A stretch of DNA of 27,586 nucleotides, taken from IMG/VR virus record IMGVR_UViG_3300013113_000699, positions 1 through 27,586 of that record; one strand, given 5' to 3'. This DNA comes from a virus. Every line of letters begins with the position of its first letter. The stretch's first letter is position 1. Position numbers and translations under genes: made by a program. The notes under the pieces are model-generated. The model had not been told where the DNA came from, did no database searches, and saw nothing but the letters and a program-made list of their open reading frames with translations. Of the stretch, positions 1 through 10,700 are shown one piece after another.

Positions 1-372
1 TACATGTTCGGAAAGGCAAGCGAAGACATGGCAGGAGACACAATTCCACTCTCAAGCCCTCGTGATGACTTGCAACAACAACTAATACGAACAGATGAAT
101 ATTCTTTCTTGTTTAAATACGTATTTCCAGTAAACCGAATGCTGTCTTTAACAAATATTTATTCAGCCATGTATTTGGAATCTTTACCAGATATTAAAAA
201 TATGTTTGCCCCAACCAAGGAAAACTTAATGTATATTTTCTTGAATTCTTTGAGAAGCGGGCAATATGCTGATGCTTGTCAAACAGGCAATAAAGATCTG
301 CTTGACGCATTTGCTAACGGTATTAACCCTCCATGGGCAGCATTCCTTGCTCTTGTACTGAAGTTTCCTTAA
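1..372 (+). CDS. Unrecognised virion-type protein, middle fragment (5' cut by window, 3' ended by apparent frameshift)
   Basis: The frame is open from the first base of the window, so the real start lies upstream; the ATG at base 4 has no ribosome binding site. The translated part is soluble and helical-looking, with a conserved-looking stretch around FKYVFPVNRMLSLTNIY and a second one ending INPPWAAFLALVLKFP. The frame ends in TAA at 370-372. The -1 frame continues straight on with a compatible sequence (LKIFKSFMEQSDINIAISKNI), so this entry and the next one are probably a single gene interrupted by a one-base deletion. Its position just before the gp25 and gp6 baseplate genes suggests a tail or baseplate structural protein. 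I do not recognise the family and assign no function. The coding call is firm; the boundaries and role are not. Confidence 0.75.
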   Translation, partial: YMFGKASEDMAGDTIPLSSPRDDLQQQLIRTDEYSFLFKYVFPVNRMLSLTNIYSAMYLESLPDIKNMFAPTKENLMYIFLNSLRSGQYADACQTGNKDLLDAFANGINPPWAAFLALVLKFP

Positions 373-1028
373 AAATATTTAAGTCATTTATGGAGCAATC
401 TGATATTAATATTGCGATCTCTAAAAATATTCAAAGAGTTATACAAACTTTGAACGGTATTATTGCCGATGCGCAACGCCAAGCAAATGCTGTTAAAGCC
501 CAAGCAGAGGCATTTGCGGCATCTGCCGAGAGGATTGCCAATCTTGAAATAACGGAACAGGGCTGCGGCTTCGGAATCCACTCACCAGAAGCGACACAAA
601 AGCCACCAGATAATTGGTTTGATCCAGTTGATGCGACATTTTTATATGAACCTGAAACGTGGATGATTGGTTTATCATTGATGCCAGCAACAATTTTTGC
701 TCCATGGTTGTGGGGACCACCAATAACACTCCCTCATGGGTTGGCTTATTGGGCTCTTGATGATAGTCGGGTGAATTGGCTTGACGCATACGTGGATGAC
801 TGGATCAGTCAATTACAAAATGATAAGGACAACTTAGAGGTAGAAGTTCTCACTGAAGAATGTGATATTGATCATGAACTTGAGTTTGGTACAACACCTG
901 CCCAACTTAAAAAATTGCTAAAGACCAGCAACAAACAAATAACCGCTGGCTCATCTCCACCAGAAGGTATCAGTGCTGGCAATACTGGTGACACTAATGG
1001 TTCTGGAAATCAGTCTGGAGGTTATTAG
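333..1028 (+). CDS. Unrecognised virion-type protein, C-terminal fragment (downstream of apparent frameshift)
   Basis: This frame is open from just after a TAA at 324. Neither the ATG at 333 nor the one at 390 has a recognisable ribosome binding site, so it is better read as the C-terminal part of the gene that starts before the window. Residues about 30-75 form a likely coiled coil rich in Ala, Gln and Lys (AVKAQAEAFAASAERIANLE). A Trp/Pro/Leu-rich region follows around residues 105-145 (FAPWLWGPPITLPHGLAYWAL), not long or smooth enough to be a confident membrane span. The acidic region after it includes EEVLTEECDIDHELE-type sequence, and the tail is low-complexity Gly/Ser/Asn/Thr ending GNQSGGY. 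If joined to the previous fragment the visible protein is about 342 residues. Family not recognised; a tail or baseplate role is inferred only from the neighbours. Confidence 0.7.
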   Translation: MGSIPCSCTEVSLKIFKSFMEQSDINIAISKNIQRVIQTLNGIIADAQRQANAVKAQAEAFAASAERIANLEITEQGCGFGIHSPEATQKPPDNWFDPVDATFLYEPETWMIGLSLMPATIFAPWLWGPPITLPHGLAYWALDDSRVNWLDAYVDDWISQLQNDKDNLEVEVLTEECDIDHELEFGTTPAQLKKLLKTSNKQITAGSSPPEGISAGNTGDTNGSGNQSGGY

Positions 1029-1047
1029 AAATAAATGAATGAAAGTT

Positions 1048-1055
1048 CTAATTAT
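1048..1055 (+). promoter_or_regulatory. CTAATTAT motif in spacer before gp25-like gene
   Basis: An octamer CTAATTAT lies 17 bases before the gp25-like ATG, just upstream of the AGAGGGA ribosome binding site. Related copies occur in four other short spacers. The arrangement (AT-rich octamer, then ribosome binding site, then ATG) resembles T4-type late promoters, whose known sequence is TATAAATA, but the sequence is different. Function is inferred and weakly supported. Confidence 0.25.
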
Positions 1056-1072
1056 TACAGAGGGAATTTTTA

Positions 1073-1462
1073 ATGCCTTATTTATCTCCAAGACTGCCAA
1101 TTAACAGAAATCTTATCACCGGATATGATTTGATAAGTGATTATGTAACTCTTGTCAAACAGAATTTAAAAAACTTACTTCTTACGGTGCCCGGAGAGAA
1201 GATGATGAATCCGGATTTTGGCATTGGTCTTAAAAGGTTTCTTTTCGAGAATGATGATCCTACTATATACGACTCAGTTGCGAGCAGAATTAGAGAACAG
1301 ATTAACAAATATTTACCTTACCTAGAAATAACGGATATCGTCTTTAATTCAGCTTCTCAAGATTCGTCATCTGAACCCAATACACTTTATGTGCAAGTAG
1401 AATATCGTATTATTCCTTTAGAGTTGAGCGATGCTATTATTGTAAATGGAGCGATTAACTAA
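1073..1462 (+). CDS. 25: Baseplate wedge protein, gp25/W-like (GPW_gp25 family)
   Basis: This is the small wedge protein of contractile tails, homologous to T4 gp25 and P2 W. It sits at the inner baseplate where it bridges the wedge and helps start sheath assembly. The length, 129 residues, matches T4 gp25 (132). The diagnostic stretch is near residues 40-60: PGEKMMNPDFGIGLKRFLFE, the family pattern of a conserved Pro-Gly-Glu followed by PDFG-G-L and a terminal FE. The following helix (VASRIREQINKYLPYLEI) and the beta strands around LYVQVEYRIIP complete the expected fold. The start is fixed by AGAGGGA at 1059-1065, eight bases upstream of the ATG. The next gene encodes the gp6 homologue, the usual W-J order, which supports the call strongly. 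Confidence 0.94.
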   Translation: MPYLSPRLPINRNLITGYDLISDYVTLVKQNLKNLLLTVPGEKMMNPDFGIGLKRFLFENDDPTIYDSVASRIREQINKYLPYLEITDIVFNSASQDSSSEPNTLYVQVEYRIIPLELSDAIIVNGAIN

Positions 1463-1466
1463 TTAT
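1459..1466 (+). promoter_or_regulatory. CTAATTAT motif overlapping the gp25-like stop codon
   Basis: The same octamer as at 1048 spans the end of the gp25-like gene and the short spacer, 19 bases before the gp6-like ATG, followed by AGAGGA at 1475-1480. The nearly equal distance to the next ATG (17 versus 19 bases) is the main reason to list it. Because it includes the TAA stop codon, chance is a real alternative. Confidence 0.2.
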
Positions 1467-1485
1467 TTTTTAAAAGAGGAACAGT

Positions 1486-3288
1486 ATGTCAACCAAGAAA
1501 CAATATCCAGCCATCAAATATACATCTCGCGATTTTAACACTATCAAAAACGACTTGGTAGAATATGCCAAGCGATATTACCCCAACACTTTTAGGGACT
1601 TCTCTGAAGCCGGTTTTGGCTCAATGATGATTGATATGGTGGCTTATGTGGGCGACATTTTATCATTTTACCTTGATTATGAAGTTAATGAATCTTTCCT
1701 AGATACAGCAATCGAATATAATAATGTCTTAAGAATTGGTAGGCAATTAGGGTTTCATTTCAAAGGCACGCCAGTTTCATCAGGCTTGGCGTCTTTTTTT
1801 ATAATAATACCTGCTCGTGCCGCAACCGGCGAAATTGACGAAACTTATATTCCAATATTAAAAAAAGGAAGTATAATATCAACTGCTGATGGAGTTGCTT
1901 TTACTTTAAATGAAGATATTAATTTTGCCGACCCCAAAAACGACAGAGTGGTTGCCACTGTCGATGAGGGTAATGGAAATATCACTTCTTATGCGATTAA
2001 AGCTGTTGGTCTTGTCGCCTCTGGTCAAGAGTACGAGGAGAAGTTTACCATTGGAGATTTCCAGAAATTTCTTAGTATTTCGCTCGGAGGCTCTAATATC
2101 AGTGAAATTATCTCAATTGAAGATTCTTTGGGTAATGAATATTATGAGGTAGATTATCTCTCGCAAGATGTAGTTTATCGTGCAGTCCAAAATACAGGAG
2201 CAAATTCATCCGATACAACATCCACGATGCGACCATTTGCAGTTCCCCGCAGATTCACTGCCGAATTGCTTGGTGGAACCACGGTTATTCAATTCGGTTT
2301 TGGCAGCGAAAAGGATGTGACAACGGATCCTCTCATCGACCCAAGTAAGTCTGTCTTAAAGGTTCATGGAAAGGACTATGTGTCAGACGTTTCTTTTGAT
2401 CCTACCAATTTAATCTCAACAGATAAATTTGGAGTAGCCCCCTCAAATACAACCCTCACAGTAACTTATCGAGCAAATACCATGGGTTATGTGAACGCTT
2501 CGGCTAACTCTCTTATCAACGCTGTGGAACCACGCTTTGATTTTGCGAACCCCAACTCGCTTAGCACCTCTAAAATGTCCAATGTTGTAAACTCTTTGGA
2601 GGTTAACAACGAAGAACCAATTGTTGGGGATGTAAGTCTTCCCACACTTAATGAACTCAAACAAAGGATTAATAACGTTTTTTCTACCCAAAATCGAGCA
2701 GTTACTGCTCTAGATTATAAGTCTTTATGTTATTCAATGCCCCCTCAATATGGGGCAATCAAAAGAGCAGCCATCTTTAAGGACGAAGGATCGCTAAAGA
2801 GAAACTTAAATATTTATGTTCTCTCTGAGAATTCAAACGGTGATTTTTCCAAGTCTAATTCTACAATAAAACAGAATTTAAAACAATGGCTGAATCAATC
2901 CAGAATGATAAATGATACGGTTGATATTTTGGACGCTAAAATAATAAACATTGGAATTGAATTTGATGCAGTCTCCACTGTAGAATCAAATCCTTTCGAA
3001 GTGTTAAACAATGCAGTGGCAAGCTTGTCTGTTTTTTATGAGAGAAAGTTCGAAATTGGTGAACCGTTCCATATTGGGGAAATCTTTTCGCACCTGAATA
3101 AAACACCAGGAATATTAGACACCACTCGTGTTAAGGTTTTTCAAAAAACAGGAACAGGATATGCCAATGAAGTTCTTTTTAATGTTGATGATAACATGTC
3201 TGAGGATGACCGGTATATAGTGGTTCCCAAAAATGCAGTTTTGGAGATAAAATACCCTCAAAGCGATATCAAGGGAAATGTGAAGTAA
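1486..3288 (+). CDS. 6: Baseplate wedge protein, gp6/J-like
   Basis: This protein is the main structural element of the baseplate wedge. In T4, gp6 dimers with gp7 form the iris-like ring that opens when the tail contracts; P2 J is the equivalent. The 600-residue length is close to T4 gp6 (660). The N-terminus is very characteristic: YTSRDFNTIKNDLVEYAKRY, then FRDFSEAGFGSMMIDMVAYV, then LSFYLDYEVNESFLDTA and a NNVLRIGRQLGF stretch, as in gp6 proteins of T4-like marine phages. The central beta-rich part is variable. The C-terminal third (from about residue 385) has the J-type region including TALDYKSLCYSMPPQYGAIK and GEPFHIGEIFSHLNKTPGI. The start is set by AGAGGA at 1475-1480. It follows the gp25-like gene directly and ends one base before the next ATG, so co-transcription is very likely. 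Confidence 0.93.
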   Translation: MSTKKQYPAIKYTSRDFNTIKNDLVEYAKRYYPNTFRDFSEAGFGSMMIDMVAYVGDILSFYLDYEVNESFLDTAIEYNNVLRIGRQLGFHFKGTPVSSGLASFFIIIPARAATGEIDETYIPILKKGSIISTADGVAFTLNEDINFADPKNDRVVATVDEGNGNITSYAIKAVGLVASGQEYEEKFTIGDFQKFLSISLGGSNISEIISIEDSLGNEYYEVDYLSQDVVYRAVQNTGANSSDTTSTMRPFAVPRRFTAELLGGTTVIQFGFGSEKDVTTDPLIDPSKSVLKVHGKDYVSDVSFDPTNLISTDKFGVAPSNTTLTVTYRANTMGYVNASANSLINAVEPRFDFANPNSLSTSKMSNVVNSLEVNNEEPIVGDVSLPTLNELKQRINNVFSTQNRAVTALDYKSLCYSMPPQYGAIKRAAIFKDEGSLKRNLNIYVLSENSNGDFSKSNSTIKQNLKQWLNQSRMINDTVDILDAKIINIGIEFDAVSTVESNPFEVLNNAVASLSVFYERKFEIGEPFHIGEIFSHLNKTPGILDTTRVKVFQKTGTGYANEVLFNVDDNMSEDDRYIVVPKNAVLEIKYPQSDIKGNVK

Positions 3289-3289
3289 A

Positions 3290-4792
3290 ATGGCTATCAA
3301 GAGATACACGGCAATCAAGAACAACACGCTTACAAATGCTTTTCAATCTAACCTAATAACACGCGGCACAGGTTCAAACATGGGTCGATCTGATTCGTTG
3401 GAAATTTTTTCAATCTATGCACAAGCAAACTCCTCATCCAATGAACAGGCAAAAACAATTCTCCAGTTTCCCGTTATGTCTTCGGACATTTCAACACCGA
3501 ATAGCTTATATAAAATTCAAACAGATCGCACTACGGGAAAGATTCCGGCAAGCGGAAGTGTTGATTTTTATTTAAGAGTTTTTAATGTTGCTCATGATAG
3601 AACATTGCCCCCCGATTTTACTCTAGTTGTTTCACCAGTTTCCCAATCCTGGGAAGAAGGTTATGGCTTAGATATGGATAATTATTCCGATCTGACTTAT
3701 GGCGGAACAGGTTCTAACTGGGTTAATGCTTCTGCGCATACTCCATGGGTAGACGCCAATTCAACAGCATTCCAGGGTGGAAGCTTCTTAAGCGCATCTT
3801 GGATGGGCGCAGACTCGCCCGTTTATGATGAGTTTAACTACAAACAATCTTACACCGAGGGAACCGCAGATGTCGAAATAAAGATTACCGGCTTGGTTGA
3901 GAAGTGGTTATCTGGCGATTATTCAAATTATGGCATCGGATTGATGTTAACTTCCAGTCAGGCTAGCGGAAGTCGTTCTTATTATACTAAGAGGTTTTCT
4001 GCCCGAGAAAGCGAATACTTCTTCAAACGCCCTATCATTGAAGCCCGTTGGGATAATTCCACATTAGACAACAGAGGAGACTTTTATATCTCCAGCTCTA
4101 ATTTGAGTGCAGCAGATAATCTTAATACTCTTTATTTATACAACTATGTTAGAGGGCAACCCACAAATCTAGCAGATGTTGGCACTGGCGAAATTTTTGT
4201 TACAGTCCATACTTCAGCGTCTGGGGGTGAGCAGTTAACAACAACACCCCAACAACCAGTAACAGGCGGGCATGTCTCTACTGGCGTTTATAGTGCGTCC
4301 TTCGCGCTTTCTACTACCGCAAGTCATGTTTATGACCGCTGGTTTAGTGGAAGTGTTTATTATCACACTGGGGCATTTGTGCCAAAATCGTTTGCTGCAT
4401 CTAATATATTTTCTATCCCCAGTTATGTTACAACTATAACCAATTTGATGTCTGAGTATTCTAACAATGATCTAGTCAGGTTACGCTTGTTTACTCGATT
4501 AAAAGATTGGAGCCCAACTATTTACTCTGTAGCATCGAAAGAAATTGAAAACAGTTTCGTTCAAAATGCTTATTGGAAGGTTTATCGCGAAATTGACAAC
4601 TATGATGTAGTGGCATACGGGACTGGTAGCGAAAAACACACCAAACTCTCTTATGACACATCAGGAAGCTATTTTGACTTAGATATGCGTTTGTTGGAGC
4701 CGAAATATTCTTATGGAATTAAATTTCTCTATTATATTAACGGCGCATACGAAGAACAGCCAGAAGTTTTTAAATTTCGTGTAAAAGAGTAG
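3290..4792 (+). CDS. Virion protein with DNRLRE-like N-terminal beta domain
   Basis: A 500-residue, Ser/Thr/Tyr-rich, beta-looking protein without signal peptide or membrane span. Its first 260 residues fit the DNRLRE type of beta domain, seen in bacterial surface proteins and thought to bind or display on surfaces: RGTGSNMGRSDSLEIFSIYA near the start, an AKTILQFPV strand, a Trp-rich middle (SQSWEEGYGLDMDNYSDLTY), then the pattern D-V-E-I-K-I-T-G-L-V-E-K-W-L-S-G followed by NYGIGLML, and finally SARESEYFFKRPIIEARW. The C-terminal 80 residues form a separate conserved-looking block (AYGTGSEKHTKLSYDTSGSY through FKFRVKE). The ATG lies one base after the gp6-like stop, and the AAGGGAA within that gene's end may act as ribosome binding site. 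Placement between gp6 and the giant gene argues for a baseplate-attached part, possibly a fibre or decoration protein. The exact role is unknown. Confidence 0.7.
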   Translation: MAIKRYTAIKNNTLTNAFQSNLITRGTGSNMGRSDSLEIFSIYAQANSSSNEQAKTILQFPVMSSDISTPNSLYKIQTDRTTGKIPASGSVDFYLRVFNVAHDRTLPPDFTLVVSPVSQSWEEGYGLDMDNYSDLTYGGTGSNWVNASAHTPWVDANSTAFQGGSFLSASWMGADSPVYDEFNYKQSYTEGTADVEIKITGLVEKWLSGDYSNYGIGLMLTSSQASGSRSYYTKRFSARESEYFFKRPIIEARWDNSTLDNRGDFYISSSNLSAADNLNTLYLYNYVRGQPTNLADVGTGEIFVTVHTSASGGEQLTTTPQQPVTGGHVSTGVYSASFALSTTASHVYDRWFSGSVYYHTGAFVPKSFAASNIFSIPSYVTTITNLMSEYSNNDLVRLRLFTRLKDWSPTIYSVASKEIENSFVQNAYWKVYREIDNYDVVAYGTGSEKHTKLSYDTSGSYFDLDMRLLEPKYSYGIKFLYYINGAYEEQPEVFKFRVKE

Positions 4793-4798
4793 TGAAGT

Positions 4799-7700
4799 AT
4801 GTCTGATATAAAGAATCTTTTCGGAAAAAACAAAAATACACAGGTTTTATCTGATTCTTCTTTACAGAAAGAAGGAGCAAAGATAGAGTCAGTAGATTAC
4901 TTAAAAAGTAATTTGAAGCAAAAGCGCCGCTTTATTCCTTATATCGACTTCTCTTCAGCTTCTAATTTTGCTCGCTATGGCTCTGCTGAGAAATATTATA
5001 CTGATTCTATAAATTATATCTCCAATGAATACCCCTATGATGGCTCTTTGCGCGAAAAAATTGACTGGAATCTTTCTGGTTCTTATTTTGATAAGCACTT
5101 ATTCGACAATGAATATCCTCGTACAAATGGATTTATTTTAGTTGGAAAAAATTATGGCACACCAATAGCCGATGCTGGTGGTTATGATACTTTTTCTGCT
5201 GCATCGAAGGAATATATCTTTGTTAAGGGCTCTCCACATCCAGCTATCGGAAACGGGAGCCTAAGAAATGACTGGAAAGATTATAATCTTTATAACACCT
5301 CTAGTTTTGGTAGGTATAACCTTGAGATTCAAGGGGACAACGGGCTAACTTTAGAATTTTGGTTAAATAAAGATGACTATGACAGCTCCGATGAGTCGTC
5401 AAAAGAAATTGTTTTTGATTTATGGAACAGTGGAACTTTTGGCAATTCTGATTACGGTCGCTTTCGTGTTGAATTAACAGGTGGCGCAAGCACTGATGTC
5501 CTGGATCCTGTTTTCAATATCGAACTACGGTCAGGATCCGCTGGCTTTTCTTATAGAAGTGACATTACCGGTCCTCATAGCACAACCATCTCTCTAAGCT
5601 CAAGTGTTTCACTAACCGGCTCCTGGAATCATTATGCCCTATCCTTCCAAAATACTGGAAGCCAAATGTTTGGGAAGTTATATTGCAACGGTCAGCTAGC
5701 CCATTCTGTGGTGGCTGGTTCAAGTATCGGTCAAGTGACGGGCTCGATGATTGCCACTATTGGTTCTTTAGTGACTTCTGTTTCTGGTACATATGGTGCC
5801 ATTGGAGCAGGAAAGTTATCTGCTTCTTTAGACGATTTTCGATATTGGAGAAGGATAAGGACTTCTGAAAAAATTGGTAAATATTGGTTCACCTCTGTTA
5901 ATGGTGGAACTAATAGTGATATTACGAATGCGGCAAGTGCGTCAACGAAATATAGTTATGAGAACCCTCTTGATCTGGGCGTATATTATAAATTCAATGA
6001 AGGTATTAATAATACAACCGCATCAGTTCCAAATGACGCAATAATTTTAGATTATTCAGGGAGAACCACTAATGGAGCGTGGACTGGATATACTTACGGA
6101 TCTCGCTTTACGGGCTCTGCTATGGTCATTTCCAAGGCAGCAAAATCTGAATTTAAAGACCCGATTATTTATTCTAACCATCCTGATGTAGTCAGTTTGA
6201 GAACAGATAAGACCGCTGAAGGTTTGGTCTATGACCAACAAAATAACGCCAGCCTTTACCACTCTTTCCCCGCATGGATAATCGAGGAGGACGAGAGTAA
6301 TAATTCCGATGGTCTGAAAGATCTTACTCAAATTCTTGGCAGTTATTTTGATACACTGCAACTGCAAATTGAGGCAGTTCCTAAGTTAAAAGAATTAAAA
6401 TACCCTTCTGGAAGCAATAAGCCGTACCCGTTTGCCGACAAACTTGTAAATTCTTTAGGGTTTGTAACGTCAGAGGTGTTAGAGAATGCGACTGCATTAG
6501 AGTATTTTGCATCTCGAAATGATGTCCAGAGTTATTCCAAAAAGCTAAACGAAACAAAGAATATAATTTATCAAAACATTTACAATAACTTAAACTATAT
6601 TTTCAAAACAAAGGGCACTGAGAAATCATTTAGAAACCTTATCAGGTGCTATGGTATTGATGAGGAGTTGGTTAAGTTAAACTTGTATGCCAGCAACACC
6701 TCTTATGAATTCAGGGATAATAAAGATTTTAGAGTTGTAAAGAAGCGTTATGCTGATTTTAATAAATCTACCAGATTCGGCGCAACAGTTTTTCAACAAA
6801 CGTCCAGTTTAAATGTCAATTCGAGAGAGTATGTCAGCTCAAGCGCCGAGATGATATTTCGCGGAAACACGTATGAAGCGGAAGTCATTTTTCCAGATAA
6901 ACTAGATTTTAACAGTCCTTATTACGTTTCGAATGATTTTGTTACGGCTTCAATTTACGGTTGCCATACTTTAGGGACATCCGGTAATTGGGGCAGCCCC
7001 GATGTTGGAAACTTCCAAGTACAATCAGTGCGCCCAGGCATCCATTCTTCTGATGCATACTTTCAATTAACTGGTTCCTCGGGTGGATTTTTCCCACTAT
7101 TAACCAGTAGTGTGTTCAGAAATGTTTATGATGATTCAAAGTGGAATTTTGCTGTTAAAATAAAACCTTCCAAATACCCTCAAGCTGATGGTGTTGCGGG
7201 AAGTGCAACTGGCAGTTATGATATCGAGTTCAGTGGTTACAATTATGTCTTGGATGTTCTCGTAAACTCCTTTGAGGCATCCTCAACAATCTCCTCTAAT
7301 GGCGCTAGGAAATTCCTATCAGCTAATAAAAGGTTTTTTGTCGGCGCTCATAGAACTAACTTTGATGGAGGCATATTACAAAGAGCCGATTCAAAAATTT
7401 CTTCTGCTCGTGTTTGGATGGATTATCTGGACAACAGCGTCATTAAGGCTCACGCACAAGACGTAGGCAACTTTGGCTCCCAATATCCTTATAAAAACGC
7501 TTATATATCACAAATGAGCCAGTCTTTGGGGGATAACGTTGTTAATATACCTCAAATGGAGACTCTGGCGCTTTATTGGGATTTCGAAACGATTACGGGC
7601 TCTAATGCATCGGGACAATTTGTTGTTCCCGATGTTTCTTCGGGCTCTGTGTCTCTGGCAAATCGATGGGGATGGCTAGGACCAATCGCCAAATATCAAC

Positions 7701-10700
7701 ACACTGGCTTGGGCTACGACTTTGAAGCATCGGACACTGGTTCCATCGACCGCAGATATGTTCAGTCAGCGAAACAGCAACTACCTGAAGTTGGGAATAG
7801 CTCTGATATGGTTTCGATCATTGATGACACAACTAATCAGATTTTTACAAGAGACTCACGCCCCATAGATTACTATTTTGCATTTGAAAAGAGTATGTAT
7901 GGAATTGTTTCAGAGCAAATTATTAACTATTTTGGAACAATTGTTGCCTTCAATGATTTGATCGGTGCGCCAGTTAATCGTTATCGTCAAGATTATAAAG
8001 ATTTAGAAAAATTAAGATCCCTTTACTTCGAAAGAGTGCAAAACACTCCTGACTTTGAGAAGTTTATGGAATACTATAAGTGGATTGATTCTTCCATAGG
8101 ATTAATGCTTCAACAGTTAATTCCAGCATCAGCCAATTTTACTGAAGATTTACGCAACATGGTTGAAAGTCATGTCCTAGAGCGAAATAAATATTGGAAT
8201 AAATTTCCAACACTTGAGATGAAAGCAAGTGATCCGGAAGCTGGTCTTCGCGGCATCAATGAAATGCTTTATTCTGGGAAACGAGGCTTAGCCCCAATCC
8301 CCACCACCGCAACAGATTCAAACTGTGAGTGGTGGTTGGATCGTACAGAACGAAATAATCCTAATATCACTTCGGGCGTTTCGAGTGTTGATACTGACAG
8401 AAATACAATTCGCAGGGCAAATGATTTCAAAAGCGGAAGCGGTCCAACCCTTGCAGTTTCAAGGGATTCCACATCCACCACAACAACTTATACAGGGCAA
8501 GCATATGCTTTAAGAAACTTTACAAAACCTTATAAATTGACAGTTGATGAATCGCCGGAAATTCATGGCGGATCAAATTTTGCAAAAAATAAAACAGTTG
8601 AATATACTCACGAAGCTCTTAAATTTGATTCATCAGAACAACTTACTATTGCAGCTGCGAGTGTTCCTGCTAAAGAGGGGTGCGAGGATGTAATAGATCC
8701 TAATTCGAAATTTAAATTAGATGCAAAAGTTGCTAATTCTACTGATCCAGAGGGATATTTGAGTGGGAAATCTCGCATTTTCGCACCCTTTAGCATCTAT
8801 AGTTCTTCAGTACAATCAGGATATGAAAGTGTATTTCTCAAGGATTTTAATCGGTGGGATATTAATAATTATCATGATGACATTTACGGTGATGATAAAG
8901 GGATTCCAGTTCAAGGTCCATTTACTGAAGCGCATGTCGGCGGAAGACAGCATCGACATGTAAATGTTAACACTGCATCAACGGATACAACCCTTACAAG
9001 ACCCGAAGCTTGGGATTTGTCAATGGATGCTAACACCTTAACAATATCTCATCGATCAGCTCACCAACCTCGTGCAACGATGATTCGTGATGCATACGCA
9101 AAACGACCATTAAATATTGCAAACATTAAATGGGGAACCGGCTCTCAAGTTGCTGGCAACTATCAACATGATTATCAGATTGTACAAACTTCTGGTAGAA
9201 AAATTAACAATAGGTACTTTGTAAAGTCTGAAGGTTTTGTCCCTGACGTTAATTTTGTGACAGCTTCCTCAACTTACCTCTCGGGTGTTATTGATTATGC
9301 TCTGCCTCGATATGATCTGACGGGAAGTAACAAATTTATTTTTGTGGAACGGTTTTCTGCACCTGGTGGACCTGAAGTGACTCGCGGCAACTTGGACACT
9401 AATTCCGAAGAATTTGGAATTTATAATGGACTGAATTATCGCAACTTAACTGTCAGAAATGCATTACAAAGTTGGCAAACAGAACACTGTGGACAATTTG
9501 GGATTAGTCCAACAGGAAGTCCAGGCGATGGAACTAGTCCTGTAGAACATCGTACAAATGCACTATCTTATGATGGGGTCATCGCCTCTTATCATAAGAT
9601 TAATAGAAACCCATTTGTAAATGCGAGTAATGTTAAAGAACAATCCAAGTATGTGTGGTGGAACATTGTAGATGGCTGTGCGGTTCCATCATATCAAAAT
9701 AATGATGTTTATTTAACAAAGTTACTAAACGCGGGCACTTCCTACAATAATGGTGTTGCCATATCAGAACAAAGAGTGGGAATGAATGGTTTTGTAGAGT
9801 TTCAAGTACATGAACCAGAATCAAACACTGATTATTCCGGAAGTGTTGCAGTCGGCTTCTTCGGTGTGTCTTCTAATGCTTATCTCGATTCGATTGCGAA
9901 CATTACTCTTGATTGGCAAACGGTGCCTAGGGGAAGAATTTATTGTACTATTAATGGAGGAACTGTACACACAGTAAGCGTCCCAAACGGTTATCTTGCA
10001 TGGACACCGAACGAAAGATTTCGCATTGTGCGTGAAGGGGATAATATTTATTTTCAGCGAACTTCCGGAAGTAACGTCTTTAAAGATTTTTTTAAAACTC
10101 AATTGCCATATGATGGACCAGGTTCATACACTTCATTCAAAGCGGGGGCGTGGCTTTACCATGACGGCAATTACAGTTATGGACGGTCATCGGTTAAAAA
10201 TGTTAAAATTTCTAGCGGAAGATACGACAACTGGTATGTCCAACACGCAATTCCACAAAGTGAATTGCAATATGCGTGGATAAATGATTCTTATGATCTA
10301 TACAAAAGCCAACCATCTGGTTATGCTTCCAACTATTCTGTTCCATCTGGAAGCACTTCCACAACTGCGTCGGCAGTTCAGTTTTCATCTGCAAGCAATT
10401 GGGGTTTCGATCCGATTGAAAACGGAGAATTATATCCTGTTAATTATGTTAATATGCTTCCGGTGTTGCCCACATCACTGAAATCCCCATCTGCATACAA
10501 GTATGGTCTTTTTGGGAATATAGGTTCAAAGTCTCGTGTAAAAGCTGGGTGGTATGACCTAAAAAATGTCACTTTAACAGAGAACGGCACCAAACTCACC
10601 AAGACATCAGCTGATGGTTGGGACGGCGCAGCAGCAGGCACACAAGAAATAAATGGTAATGGATATATAGAGTTTACCGCTGATCAAACAGACGCCTATC

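Noticed and set aside
327-372. Programmed -1 ribosomal frameshift in the first gene
   Set aside because: No slippery X-XXY-YYZ heptamer in the overlap and no obvious stimulatory hairpin directly after it. A one-base deletion explains the data more simply.
660-780. Possible membrane segment in the first gene (FAPWLWGPPITLPHGLAYWAL region)
   Set aside because: The hydrophobic run is broken by several prolines and charged residues flank it closely. It fits a structured Pro/Trp-rich loop better than a membrane helix.
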